DNA of 64,000 nucleotides from Borrelia turcica IST7. GTDB taxonomy: Bacteria; Spirochaetota; Spirochaetia; Borreliales; Borreliaceae. Positions within the stretch are counted from its first letter, which is position 1. Every line of letters starts with the position of its first letter. The notes below the pieces were generated by a model. The model was not told the origin of the DNA. It worked only from the letters and a program-made list of their open reading frames with translations, and searched no databases. Shown in pieces: positions 51,077 to 59,902 of the stretch. The stretch is from assembly GCF_003606285.1 (NCBI RefSeq), contig NZ_CP028884.1, positions 310,001 through 374,000 of the forward strand, read 5' to 3'. The position numbers were made by a program, and so were the translations under genes.

Positions 51077-52526
51077 CCTTTAATCTGTCCATTAAAATTT
51101 CACTCGCAAGCACAGGATTAATTTTTCCAGAAGTTTTTTTCATAATTTGTCCCATCATAAATTTCAACGCATGACTTTTACCCTTTCTGTAAAGTTCAAC
51201 TGATTTAGGATTTTCATTTAAAACTTCAATCACAACCGACTCAATCAAAGACTTATCACTTATCTGTTCTAAATTTTTCTCACTAACAATTACAGAAGGA
51301 GAAACATTTGTCTCAAGCATTTCTACAAATATTTCTTTAGCAATCTTACCACTTACTCTCTCACTAACAATAAGTTCAACAAGTTCTCTAATATATGATG
51401 GGGGTATATTAAAGTTAAGTATATTTATTTCTCGCTCATTAAGCACACTCAACACTTCAGACAAAATCCAATTAGCTATCCTTTTAGGGTCACTTGCACC
51501 CAATGTCGCTTCTTCAAAATATTTAACCAAGTTTTTATCAGAAGTTAAGGTAGTAACATCAAAATCACTAAGACCATATTGCTTTCTTAATCTAATTCTT
51601 GTATCAAAAGGCAACTCAACCATTCTACTATTCTTTATACTTTCAATATAATCATCATCTAACCTCACTAAAGGCAAATCCGGTTCCTTAATATATCTAT
51701 AATCCGCCATTGTTTCCTTACTTCTTTGAAGTACTGTAATCCCTCTCTTATCATCAAAACCTCTAGTATGCTTGCCTTCATCCTTAAAAGTCTTCCTATA
51801 CAAAATCCATTCTTCTTTTTGTCTTACCTCTTCATAATCAATTGCCAATTTTACAGACTTAAAAGAATTTAAATTCTTTATCTCAGCAATTGGAGTCTTA
51901 TACTTAATACCATCCTCATTAACAAGTAAATTAATGTTAACATCACAACGAAAAGACCCATCCTCCATATTACAATTAGATAAATCAAGATATCTAAAAA
52001 TTTCCCTTAAAGAATTTAAATAAGCCACAGCTTCATCTCCACTGTTAATTTCTGGAGCAGAGACAATTTCTAGTAATGGCGCTCCTGAACGATTAAAATC
52101 AATATAACTTCTATTATCACTCTCAAGCAAGTGTAAGCTTTTACCAGAATCCTCTTCCATATGTATTCTAACAATATTAATCTTTCTAAATCCCGAAAAA
52201 TCTTCAACAAAAATAAATCCATTCTCACATATTGGTTCATCATTTTGAGATATTTGATAACCCTTAGGTAAATCAGGATAAGAATAATGCTTTCTATCAA
52301 ACTTAACAATATTGCGGATTTTAGAGTGTGTAGCATGGCCAGCCAAAATTGCACTATTAATTAATTCTTTATTAACAGTAGGCAACGCTCCAGGTAATCC
52401 AAGACATGTTGGACAAGTACGCGAATTTGGAATTCCACCAAAATCATTCTTACAACCACAAAAAGCCTTCGTTTTAAGCCCCAACTGCACATGAACTTCT
52501 AACCCAATAAGCAATCTATATTCCAT
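51069..52526 (-). CDS. gatB: GatB, aspartyl/glutamyl-tRNA amidotransferase subunit B
   Basis: 485 residues. GatB binds the misacylated tRNA and phosphorylates its side chain, then passes it ammonia from GatA. Motifs: GLEVHVQLGLKTKAFCGCKN (metal and tRNA site), TCLGLPGALPTVN, HYSYPDLPKGYQISQ and the C-terminal YqeY-like helical tail (MGQIMKKTSGKINPVLASEI). Four cysteines at the N-terminus (CGCKN ... CPTC) could hold zinc. gatC-gatA-gatB are in order and overlap (gatA by 11 bases). Confidence 0.97.
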   Translation of the reverse strand: MEYRLLIGLEVHVQLGLKTKAFCGCKNDFGGIPNSRTCPTCLGLPGALPTVNKELINSAILAGHATHSKIRNIVKFDRKHYSYPDLPKGYQISQNDEPICENGFIFVEDFSGFRKINIVRIHMEEDSGKSLHLLESDNRSYIDFNRSGAPLLEIVSAPEINSGDEAVAYLNSLREIFRYLDLSNCNMEDGSFRCDVNINLLVNEDGIKYKTPIAEIKNLNSFKSVKLAIDYEEVRQKEEWILYRKTFKDEGKHTRGFDDKRGITVLQRSKETMADYRYIKEPDLPLVRLDDDYIESIKNSRMVELPFDTRIRLRKQYGLSDFDVTTLTSDKNLVKYFEEATLGASDPKRIANWILSEVLSVLNEREINILNFNIPPSYIRELVELIVSERVSGKIAKEIFVEMLETNVSPSVIVSEKNLEQISDKSLIESVVIEVLNENPKSVELYRKGKSHALKFMMGQIMKKTSGKINPVLASEILMDRLKDV

Positions 52527-53946
52527 CTAATCCCAATTCCTCTATTATATTTTTTGAAAAATTTAAAAGCTTGAAATCTTTTTTAGCTTGTCCAATTATC
52601 TGCATACCAATAGGCAATCCTTTTTCATCTTGAGCAAAGGGTATAGAAATTGCAGGAGAACCAATAAGATTGGCTATCACAGTACATATATCAGAATAAT
52701 ACATTTTTATAGGATCATCACACATCTCTCCAATTTTAAAAGGCTTTACAAAACTGGTAGGCATAATAATATATTCAAAATTATTAAAAAGCTCATTAAA
52801 TTTAGGGATTATCATATTTTCAATAATACGGGAAGCCTTTGTGTAATATTTTAAATCATAGCCCTCTGACAATAAATAATTACCAAGTACAATACGCCTT
52901 TTTACTTCTTCATTTAAAAATGAACTTCTGTGTTTGAAGTAAAAATCATTTAAAGTTAAATTATCTTTTATTATTTTTCCATAACGAAGACCAGTATAAC
53001 GGGCAAGATTAGATGCAGCCTCGACTGGTGCTATTGAATAATAGAGAGAGAGTACATAAGTAATTTCCTCTATTGAAATCTCGTGTATTTCAATTCCCCT
53101 ACTCAAAAGCGCCACTTTAAACTTAGAAAATTCACAAGCAATATCTTTGTCCATTAAATCTTCACTAAGTTCCTTAATTGTAGCTACTTTAATACTTTTT
53201 AAAGGCTTATTTAACAATGGATAAGGATTTATATCAATATCTATGCTAGTAGCATCCTTTTTATCAATTCCACAGGTATGCTTTAATATTAAAGCTATAT
53301 CATCAACAAAACGAGCAACAAATCCTATCTGGTCAAGAGAAGACGCATAGGACACAAGCCCATAACGGGAGAGGCCTCCATAAGAAGGTTTAAATCCAAT
53401 AATACCAGCAAAAGAAGCAGGAAGTCTAACAGACCCTCCAGTATCGCTTCCAAGTGAAAAAGGAGCCTGTTTATCCGCAACAACTGCACTAGAGCCACCA
53501 GAACTACCCCCAACAACATATTCCTTATTTAAAGGATTAAGAGTAGCACCATAGTAAGAAAATTCACAAGAAGAACCCATAGCAAATTCATCCATATTAG
53601 TTCTACCAAGCAAAATAACACCATTATCCCTTAATCGTTTAATAACTGTTGCATCATAAGGGGAAACATAGCCCTGTAAAATCTCAGAAGCACACGTTAA
53701 ACCTTTATCTTTCATTGCAATATTATCCTTAACAGCAATAGGTATTCCAATTAAAGGTAAATTTTGTCCCTTACCCTTCTCCAAAAGGACATCATATTCT
53801 TTTGCCAACTCCAATGAATCATCAAAAAATTCAATATATCCATTTATATCTTTATTTGATTCATATTGCTCTTTATAGGAAAGGACAATGTCATAAATAC
53901 TACACTTACGACTTAATATTAATTCCTTAATCTTTATTAAACTCAT
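52516..53946 (-). CDS. gatA: GatA, glutamyl-tRNA(Gln) amidotransferase subunit A
   Basis: 476 residues from ATG 53946. GatA is the amidase that releases ammonia from glutamine. The catalytic Ser-cis-Ser-Lys set is in PIAVKDNIAM, VGGSSGGSSAVVADKQ and GSDTGGSVRLPASFAG. The open frame begins at 54006 and overlaps gatC. ATG 53946 follows AAGAGA, but a TTG at 53961 with AGGG upstream is a close alternative giving 481 residues and may be the true start. Borrelia lacks a glutaminyl-tRNA synthetase that I know of, so GatCAB makes Gln-tRNA. Confidence 0.95.
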   Translation of the reverse strand: MSLIKIKELILSRKCSIYDIVLSYKEQYESNKDINGYIEFFDDSLELAKEYDVLLEKGKGQNLPLIGIPIAVKDNIAMKDKGLTCASEILQGYVSPYDATVIKRLRDNGVILLGRTNMDEFAMGSSCEFSYYGATLNPLNKEYVVGGSSGGSSAVVADKQAPFSLGSDTGGSVRLPASFAGIIGFKPSYGGLSRYGLVSYASSLDQIGFVARFVDDIALILKHTCGIDKKDATSIDIDINPYPLLNKPLKSIKVATIKELSEDLMDKDIACEFSKFKVALLSRGIEIHEISIEEITYVLSLYYSIAPVEAASNLARYTGLRYGKIIKDNLTLNDFYFKHRSSFLNEEVKRRIVLGNYLLSEGYDLKYYTKASRIIENMIIPKFNELFNNFEYIIMPTSFVKPFKIGEMCDDPIKMYYSDICTVIANLIGSPAISIPFAQDEKGLPIGMQIIGQAKKDFKLLNFSKNIIEELGLDGI

Positions 53947-53971
53947 ATCTCTTAAATTCAAATCAATAACC

Positions 53972-54247
53972 CTATTCAAGTACCTTAGGAGATGGGAAAT
54001 ATCCATCTAAAAATAAATTACTAAAATTTTTAATAGACTCAATCGTCAAAGAATCCAAAACCTCATCATCCCTTAAATTAGACAACTCACATGTCTTTTG
54101 TTTAAAATCATCTCTTACATCAAATTCAGAAATTTTATTTAACATGCTAATTACATTTTCAAACCTTTCAACAAATTTTTGCTCCTCGTCTTTACTCAAG
54201 CTCAATAAACTTAACTTCAAACTATTTTCTAAATGAATATCTTTCAA
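53972..54247 (-). CDS. gatC: GatC, glutamyl-tRNA(Gln) amidotransferase subunit C
   Basis: 91 residues, the usual GatC length. GatC stabilises the GatA-GatB pair. The pattern LSLLSLSKDEEQKFVERFEN followed by VISMLNKISEFDV is that of the family; the C-terminus (SNLFLDGYFPSPKVLE) matches the GatC tail FVVPKVIE. The start is TTG at 54247 just after AGAGGTGG and right after the uvrD stop; there is no competing ATG. Confidence 0.93.
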   Translation of the reverse strand: MKDIHLENSLKLSLLSLSKDEEQKFVERFENVISMLNKISEFDVRDDFKQKTCELSNLRDDEVLDSLTIESIKNFSNLFLDGYFPSPKVLE

Positions 54248-54256
54248 ACGCCACCT

Positions 54257-56353
54257 CTATACCTTAGAAAGTCCTTTAATATGGACTGAATTTAAAATTA
54301 CCTTCTTGCCATTCCTTAGATTAATCTTAATCAACTGCTCACCACTTTGATACCATTTATCCACAATTACCCCATTTTCTCCATTATAATTTATATAATC
54401 TCCAATACTAAAGTTCTTATCACTACTCTTTGTAAAAAAATACTTAAAGTTATCCCTTAAATATTCTGGAACAAAAGTAACATCATAAGCATCTTTGTTA
54501 ATATCTTGAAAAAAGACTGAAATAGCCGTATTTCTCAACATACCACCAAAAAATCTCTGTAAGTTAAGTGTAATAATAAGTTCAAACTTGGCTCTAGTAA
54601 CAGCAACATAAAAAAGTCTTCTTTCCTCCTCTATTCTTTCCTCCGTCAATTCCTCAATTTCAGCAGGCAGTAATCCCTTCTCAAGTCCAGATATTATTAC
54701 CCTATCAAATTCAAGTCCCTTAACGCCATGGATTGAAGACAAGAGTACACCAGAATTAGAATCGCCGTGCATCAAAGGTGAAAGAGATGAATTTTCTAAA
54801 AATAATACAAGCCCCTCAAAACTACCTGAATACTCAACTCCACTTCCAATAAGTTCATCAATATTCCTAGACTTTTCATCTTTATCAAATTTTTGATAAT
54901 AATCCCAAAGCCCAAATTTAACCACAACATCTCTAATAAACGCAGATAAATTAACATAAACATCTGTGTCAATTCTTTTCCCTAATGCATCATATATACT
55001 TAAAAAAGCAATAAGAGAGTCGCCTGCCTTGCCCTTAAGAGTCTCAGAAACTCTTCTGCTTGCAAGTATTAAATCAAGATTAACATCGCTATTATTCAGC
55101 ATACCTATTATTTTATCTGTAGTAGTTTTACCAATCCCCCTAGCAGGCTTATTTATTACTCTTAGGAAAGATACTTTATCCTTTTTATTTACAAAAAGTC
55201 TAAGTAGGGAAATTACATCTTTAACTTCTTCCCTCTCATAAAATCTAATTGAGCCTAGCACCTTATATGGAATATCTCTTTTTAAAAAAGATTTCTCAAA
55301 TTGAAAAGACTGATAATTAAATCTATAAAGAATTGCCGTATCAAGTTTGTCTTTAACAAGAAAATTAGAAAAATATTCAGCCTCTTCTGCAGGATTCTGG
55401 AAAACAAAAAATTTCATCTTCTTTCCTATCTTGTTTTTTGTAACTATTACTTTTTCATATCGATTTTTATTCTTTGAAATAACATCATTTGCCACATTAA
55501 CAATACTTAAGGTAGAACGATAATTTTGTACCAAATAATATCTAGTCACATTATTAAATGTCTTTTCAAACTCAAGAATATTCTCTACTCTAGCTCCTCT
55601 AAAAGAGTATATAGACTGGTCTTCATCTCCTACTACCATAAAATGCATACCTTGATTATAAAGTTCTTTTAAAAACAAAAACTGCGCATAATTAGTATCT
55701 TGATATTCATCTACAAGAATAGCCCTAAATCTCTTCTGTACTCGTCTCTTTATATCTTCAGATTCTCTTAACATTAAAGCAGACTTAAGAATAAGGTCAG
55801 CGAAATCAAAAGCATTGTTTCTAGCCTTTTCTTGCTCATAAGTTTTAATATCTCTGTAAATTTTCTCTTCAATACCAAAATAATCATGTAAAAATCCACT
55901 TTCCTTTCCCTTAAGTATTAAAGACGAAACTTGCTTTGCAAGCTCAATGGATGGAGCAAGTCCAATTTGTTTAACGCAACGAACAACATCATTAGTGTCC
56001 CAAATTGTAAAATTCGAATCATAATTCTTATCAAATTCTTTAAAGTAAATTCTTAAAAGCCAAGCACCAAAAGAATGAAAAGTTTGAATATGCAAAGACT
56101 TATTAAAATCAAAAAGATGATTTATTCTTGCATTCATCTCTCTTGCAACCTTATTTGTGAATGTTAAAGCAAGAATTTCCTCCGGCCTTATTTCCAGAAT
56201 TTTTATTAAATGAGCTATTTTAGCTGTTATAACCCTTGTTTTACCACTACCTGGCCCTGCTAAAACTAAAATAGGATTCTTAGTGTCATCTAAAACAATT
56301 TCTCTCTGGTAAGTATTCAAACTAAAAAGAAACTCTTCTATCCTATCTACCAT
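54257..56353 (-). CDS. uvrD: UvrD/PcrA-type DNA helicase
   Basis: 698 residues, superfamily 1A 3'-5' helicase used in repair and replication restart. Motifs: Q-motif LNTYQREIVLD, Walker A AGPGSGKTRVITAKI, Ia LALTFTNKVAREM, II ILVDEYQDTNYAQF, III VVGDEDQSIYSFRGA, IV YRSTLSIVNVAN, V SSIHGVKGLEFDRVII, VI ERRLFYVAVTRAK. The C-terminal tail after motif VI is short with a Tudor-like end (NYNGENGVIVDKWYQS). It starts one base inside the RodZ-like stop codon. Annotated uvrD in B. burgdorferi (BB0344). Confidence 0.95.
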   Translation of the reverse strand: MVDRIEEFLFSLNTYQREIVLDDTKNPILVLAGPGSGKTRVITAKIAHLIKILEIRPEEILALTFTNKVAREMNARINHLFDFNKSLHIQTFHSFGAWLLRIYFKEFDKNYDSNFTIWDTNDVVRCVKQIGLAPSIELAKQVSSLILKGKESGFLHDYFGIEEKIYRDIKTYEQEKARNNAFDFADLILKSALMLRESEDIKRRVQKRFRAILVDEYQDTNYAQFLFLKELYNQGMHFMVVGDEDQSIYSFRGARVENILEFEKTFNNVTRYYLVQNYRSTLSIVNVANDVISKNKNRYEKVIVTKNKIGKKMKFFVFQNPAEEAEYFSNFLVKDKLDTAILYRFNYQSFQFEKSFLKRDIPYKVLGSIRFYEREEVKDVISLLRLFVNKKDKVSFLRVINKPARGIGKTTTDKIIGMLNNSDVNLDLILASRRVSETLKGKAGDSLIAFLSIYDALGKRIDTDVYVNLSAFIRDVVVKFGLWDYYQKFDKDEKSRNIDELIGSGVEYSGSFEGLVLFLENSSLSPLMHGDSNSGVLLSSIHGVKGLEFDRVIISGLEKGLLPAEIEELTEERIEEERRLFYVAVTRAKFELIITLNLQRFFGGMLRNTAISVFFQDINKDAYDVTFVPEYLRDNFKYFFTKSSDKNFSIGDYINYNGENGVIVDKWYQSGEQLIKINLRNGKKVILNSVHIKGLSKV

Positions 56354-57552
56354 TAATAAACTTCAGAAACCTTAAGATCAAATCCCACAGGAGTTTTTAA
56401 CCAAAAAAATTGAACTGCCATTAATTCTTTTTCATACCCTTTTAAAATAGAAGTAATATCTTTGCCTTGAAGAGCAATATTAACATCAGAAAGTCTTGAT
56501 AAAAACAATATTAAAGATTTCCTAAAACTCAAATTAAGCGAATTATTTTTAGATACAAGTAAAGATTTTCCTGAAAGATTATTCTCATCAGCATATCTTA
56601 AAAATGTATCATTTAAAAAACGAATCATTAAATCAATATTCACAATATTTTGAGAAGAATATAAGGTAGGATATTCACTAACCATCCTACTCTTAGGACC
56701 ATTAACTGCAAACCCCCAATCTAAAATCTCAAATCTATTAGAAAGACTAGTTTCAGATACATATTCAACATTCAAAATAAAAGATTCCAAGCTTACATGA
56801 GCCTTCTTAAGCCTATCACGAGAATAATTTTCATAAATCATCTTCACCCTTATATTATCATTAAAATCTATTTCTCGAGCTTTACCTAACTTAAAAACAT
56901 CTCGACTATTACTCAACTCATCTGTAATAACTAAATCATCATTTTTAAAAGAAACCCTATATTTTAAAATAGTATCACCATAAATTAAAGATAAAAAATC
57001 ACCATCTGCAAGCGAAGCATTCCAAAAACTTTCTTTATCAAAAGGAATTTCATGAACTTCTGGAGATTTCCTTGCAACATGATTCGATTTAAATATTTTT
57101 TTTAAATAAGTATTAATTTCATTAAAATTGAAAATAAAAAATATTAACACTACAAGACTAACCAATACCACTAGTATCTTAATCATTCTAGCAGAATTTA
57201 TCTTAGAAACATCTATGCTCTTATTTGCAAGTTTCCCCTCACTCGCAAAATTTGAACCAACATTTTTATTTTCAGGTTTAATGCCAATATAACTATCATT
57301 AAGTCTTCTCTTATATTCCTTAAAAAGAGAGGAAATATACCAAACATCAACATCTAAATACTCACTATAGGTTCTTAAAAATCCTACAGCTAAAACTTCA
57401 TTTGGAAATAATTCAATATTAGAGTCTTCAAGAGCTTTAAGGTATTTAACAGAAATCTTAATATCATCAGATATAACCTCAAGAGTTAACCCCTTCTCAA
57501 CCCTAGCTTTTTTTAAAAAATCTCCAAACTTAACGAAATCATTTTCTTCCAT
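56353..57552 (-). CDS. RodZ-like membrane protein with cytoplasmic HTH
   Basis: 399 residues. The N-terminus (FGDFLKKARVEKGLTLEVIS, then IKISVKYLKALEDSNIELFP and LAVGFLRTYSEYLDVDVWYI) is the HTH_25 domain found in RodZ, which links MreB to the elongation machinery. A single membrane segment lies at about residues 126-147 and the remaining 250 residues are extracytoplasmic, with no recognised domain. The size and layout are RodZ-like, but the C-terminal part is not clearly that of RodZ, so I leave the symbol open. It is 11 nt downstream of lolA. Confidence 0.8.
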   Translation of the reverse strand: MEENDFVKFGDFLKKARVEKGLTLEVISDDIKISVKYLKALEDSNIELFPNEVLAVGFLRTYSEYLDVDVWYISSLFKEYKRRLNDSYIGIKPENKNVGSNFASEGKLANKSIDVSKINSARMIKILVVLVSLVVLIFFIFNFNEINTYLKKIFKSNHVARKSPEVHEIPFDKESFWNASLADGDFLSLIYGDTILKYRVSFKNDDLVITDELSNSRDVFKLGKAREIDFNDNIRVKMIYENYSRDRLKKAHVSLESFILNVEYVSETSLSNRFEILDWGFAVNGPKSRMVSEYPTLYSSQNIVNIDLMIRFLNDTFLRYADENNLSGKSLLVSKNNSLNLSFRKSLILFLSRLSDVNIALQGKDITSILKGYEKELMAVQFFWLKTPVGFDLKVSEVY

Positions 57553-57563
57553 AGTTCAACACC

Positions 57564-58220
57564 TCAAGTTTTTTTAACATCATATAAAAAATTATCTACC
57601 TTGTTTGAAGTTTTTGGCGGATCATACTTAAATCTACTCTCAGGAATTCCAACATTAAACTTCATAGATAAAAGATCAATAATAATTTCTCGTCCACCAC
57701 CCGTAGGATAAGCAATAATCCTCCTAATTGCGCCACTCTCTGCAAAAGCAATCATAAAAGAATCAATTGTAGCAGCACCCTTATAAAGACGCCTTGAAAA
57801 AGTCAATTTGATAAAACTTTCCGTACTTCCTCCAGTCTCATCAAGAGGTTCTAAATTGGGAGAATTAGTATAAGATACGCTATACTCGGTACCTAAAACA
57901 TTCATAAAACCACCACCTGCTTTTCCCCTTGTTAACTGTTGTCTAAAAGAAGTACCAAGTGATGGAACATAAACTGTCAAAAGCTCTCCATCACTTACAA
58001 AAACTTGATTATTTGAATCTAAATTAATAATAAACTTATCTGGAAATTTATATAACAGAGTTCCCGTTTGCTTTAAGCCCTTTATATTAAGACTAATCCT
58101 AGCCTGCATATCTTCTACACTTTGATATTTTGAATAAATATTCTCAAAATACTGGTTAGCAGACACTTGAGCAAAAACAACATAGGGGCATACAATTAAT
58201 ATTAATATTATTTTCTTCAT
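57564..58220 (-). CDS. lolA: LolA-type outer-membrane lipoprotein carrier
   Basis: 218 residues. The signal peptide is MKKIILILIVCPYVVFA; the mature protein begins QVSANQYFENIYSKYQSVED, with the characteristic beta pattern ISLNIKGLKQTGTLLYKFPD and the later ITLTF-type strands. LolA ferries lipoproteins across the periplasm, a key task in an organism rich in lipoproteins. No LolB is known in spirochetes to my knowledge. It is the first gene of the minus run lolA-RodZ-like-uvrD-gatC-gatA-gatB. Confidence 0.85.
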   Translation of the reverse strand: MKKIILILIVCPYVVFAQVSANQYFENIYSKYQSVEDMQARISLNIKGLKQTGTLLYKFPDKFIINLDSNNQVFVSDGELLTVYVPSLGTSFRQQLTRGKAGGGFMNVLGTEYSVSYTNSPNLEPLDETGGSTESFIKLTFSRRLYKGAATIDSFMIAFAESGAIRRIIAYPTGGGREIIIDLLSMKFNVGIPESRFKYDPPKTSNKVDNFLYDVKKT

Positions 58221-58388
58221 TACAAAACTCTTATTTCATTAAGCCTAATTTAATAACAAAATATATTACACAATTTACGGCTAACACCCATACTGTAACT
58301 TATTAAAATAATAAGTTACTATTCATAAATATACCATTTTGCAAACTAATAATAAACATAATTATAGTAAAAGATTAAAGGAAACAAA
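58221..58388. other. Divergent lolA / RqcH promoter region
   Basis: 168 bp, AT-rich, non-coding. It contains the RqcH promoter listed separately. An AATAAGTTAC/GTAACTTATT pair at about 58296-58320 can form a hairpin near its centre. Confidence 0.5.
58339..58368 (+). promoter_or_regulatory. Promoter of the RqcH/NFACT gene
   Basis: TTGCAA (58339-58344), 18-base spacer, TATAGT (58363-58368), about 20 nt before ATG 58389, leaving a very short leader that still contains AAAGGAA. Confidence 0.55.
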
Positions 58389-59795
58389 ATGTCATTAAAT
58401 TACAGTGAAATAAACATAATACTTAAGGAACTTCCTTTAAAAAATTCATTTTTAAGAAAAATCAAACAACCCAACTATAAAACCTTAATTTTAGAACTCT
58501 ATAACAAAGAAGTAAATGAAAAAAATTTCAATGTATTAATCTCACTAGACTCAAAAACCACTAGAATACACAGAACAAGTAAAAAATTTGATAATATTAA
58601 ACCACCCTTAAGATTTTTTGAATTTTTAAAATCAAAAATTCAAAATGGGAAATTATTTGAAGCTTGTCAAATAAACAATGAAAGAATAATTTCTCTTAAA
58701 GTAGTAAAAGATGGAATAATAACATTTATCTTCATAAAATTATGGCCATCCGCTCCTAACATAATTGCAACAGATATCAATTTAAAAATACTTGATGCAT
58801 TTTATAGAAGACCAAAATCAAGTGAAATTACAGGTGAAATTTTTACTAAAATCCAAGAAATTACTGAAAACAACAATAAGCAAAAAAAAGAAGTCAACCT
58901 AAAGGATGAATACGATAATGAATCTTCTTACTCTGAATTTATTGAAAATTACTATAGTAACTTAGAAGCAAAAGAGACTCACGAACATAATACAGAACTA
59001 CTTAGAAAAAAATACGAGAAAGAAAAAATAAATTTAGAAAAAAGAATAAACTCTTTAGAAACACAAATAGACTCAATTAAATCAATTGAATCTAGAAGAG
59101 AAAAAGGTGAAATGATTTTATCAAATATTAATCTAATAAGAAAAGGAATGGATAAAATTATTATAAAGAACAACAATGGAGAAGAAATCACAATAGAACT
59201 TGACAAAACATTACTGCCTAAAGACAATGCCCTTAAATACTTTAAAGAATATAAAAGAAGTAAAAATTCTTTAAATCTATTAGAAGAACAATTAAATTAT
59301 GCAAGAAAACAATATGATGTATTAATATCAAAGACAACCTGCATAGATAACAAAGAGTTACTTTATTCAAAAAATGAAAGAGCTCAAAAACAAACCTCAC
59401 TAAAGAAGCCACCTATTGGTATTCATTTCATCTCATGTGAATTTGAAATCGTTGTAGGAAGAAATGCAAAAGAAAATGACGAACTCTTAAGAAATTGGGC
59501 AAAGGGAAATGACTATTGGTTACACACAAGAGATTACCCTGGTGCTTATGTTTTTATTAGAAATAAGAAAAATAAAACACCTCCTCTTGAAGTTTTGCTA
59601 CATGCTGGTAATTTATGCGTTTTTTACACAAAAGCTGCAAGAAAATCGGGCAAGGCTGATCTTTACTACACTCATGTTAAAAACTTAAGAAGAGTGAAAG
59701 GAGGAAAGAAAGGACTTGTAATACCACATAAGGAAAAAAATTTAAATATTAAACTAGATCTTGATATGCTTAGAAAAATTAAAAACAAAAATTAA
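58389..59795 (+). CDS. RqcH/NFACT-family protein (fibronectin-binding protein family)
   Basis: 468 residues, shorter than typical RqcH (about 560-570). RqcH adds alanine tails to stalled nascent chains on free 50S subunits. The C-terminal NFACT-R domain is clear (NDYWLHTRDYPGAYVFIRNK, then EVLLHAGNLCVFYTKAARKS and KKGLVIPHKEKNL). A coiled coil covers about residues 190-320. The N-terminal domain is reduced, and the usual Asp-Arg pair of RqcH is Glu98-Arg99 (INNERIISL). The B. burgdorferi counterpart BB0347 was reported to bind fibronectin at the surface, although no signal peptide is visible here. AAAGGAA lies before the ATG. Confidence 0.85.
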   Translation: MSLNYSEINIILKELPLKNSFLRKIKQPNYKTLILELYNKEVNEKNFNVLISLDSKTTRIHRTSKKFDNIKPPLRFFEFLKSKIQNGKLFEACQINNERIISLKVVKDGIITFIFIKLWPSAPNIIATDINLKILDAFYRRPKSSEITGEIFTKIQEITENNNKQKKEVNLKDEYDNESSYSEFIENYYSNLEAKETHEHNTELLRKKYEKEKINLEKRINSLETQIDSIKSIESRREKGEMILSNINLIRKGMDKIIIKNNNGEEITIELDKTLLPKDNALKYFKEYKRSKNSLNLLEEQLNYARKQYDVLISKTTCIDNKELLYSKNERAQKQTSLKKPPIGIHFISCEFEIVVGRNAKENDELLRNWAKGNDYWLHTRDYPGAYVFIRNKKNKTPPLEVLLHAGNLCVFYTKAARKSGKADLYYTHVKNLRRVKGGKKGLVIPHKEKNLNIKLDLDMLRKIKNKN

Positions 59796-59850
59796 CTCTA
59801 TATTTTATTCTAATTTAAATTTAAAATAAAACAGCAAGTTATTAAAAATA

Positions 59851-59879
59851 TTGTTATTGCAACTTAAAAAGCATAAAAT
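59851..59879 (+). promoter_or_regulatory. Promoter of pyk
   Basis: TTGTTA (59851-59856), 17-base spacer, TAAAAT (59874-59879), followed by GGAGGAAG and the pyk ATG at 59903. Confidence 0.6.
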
Positions 59880-59902
59880 TTAAATAGTGGAGGAAGTACC
59901 AT

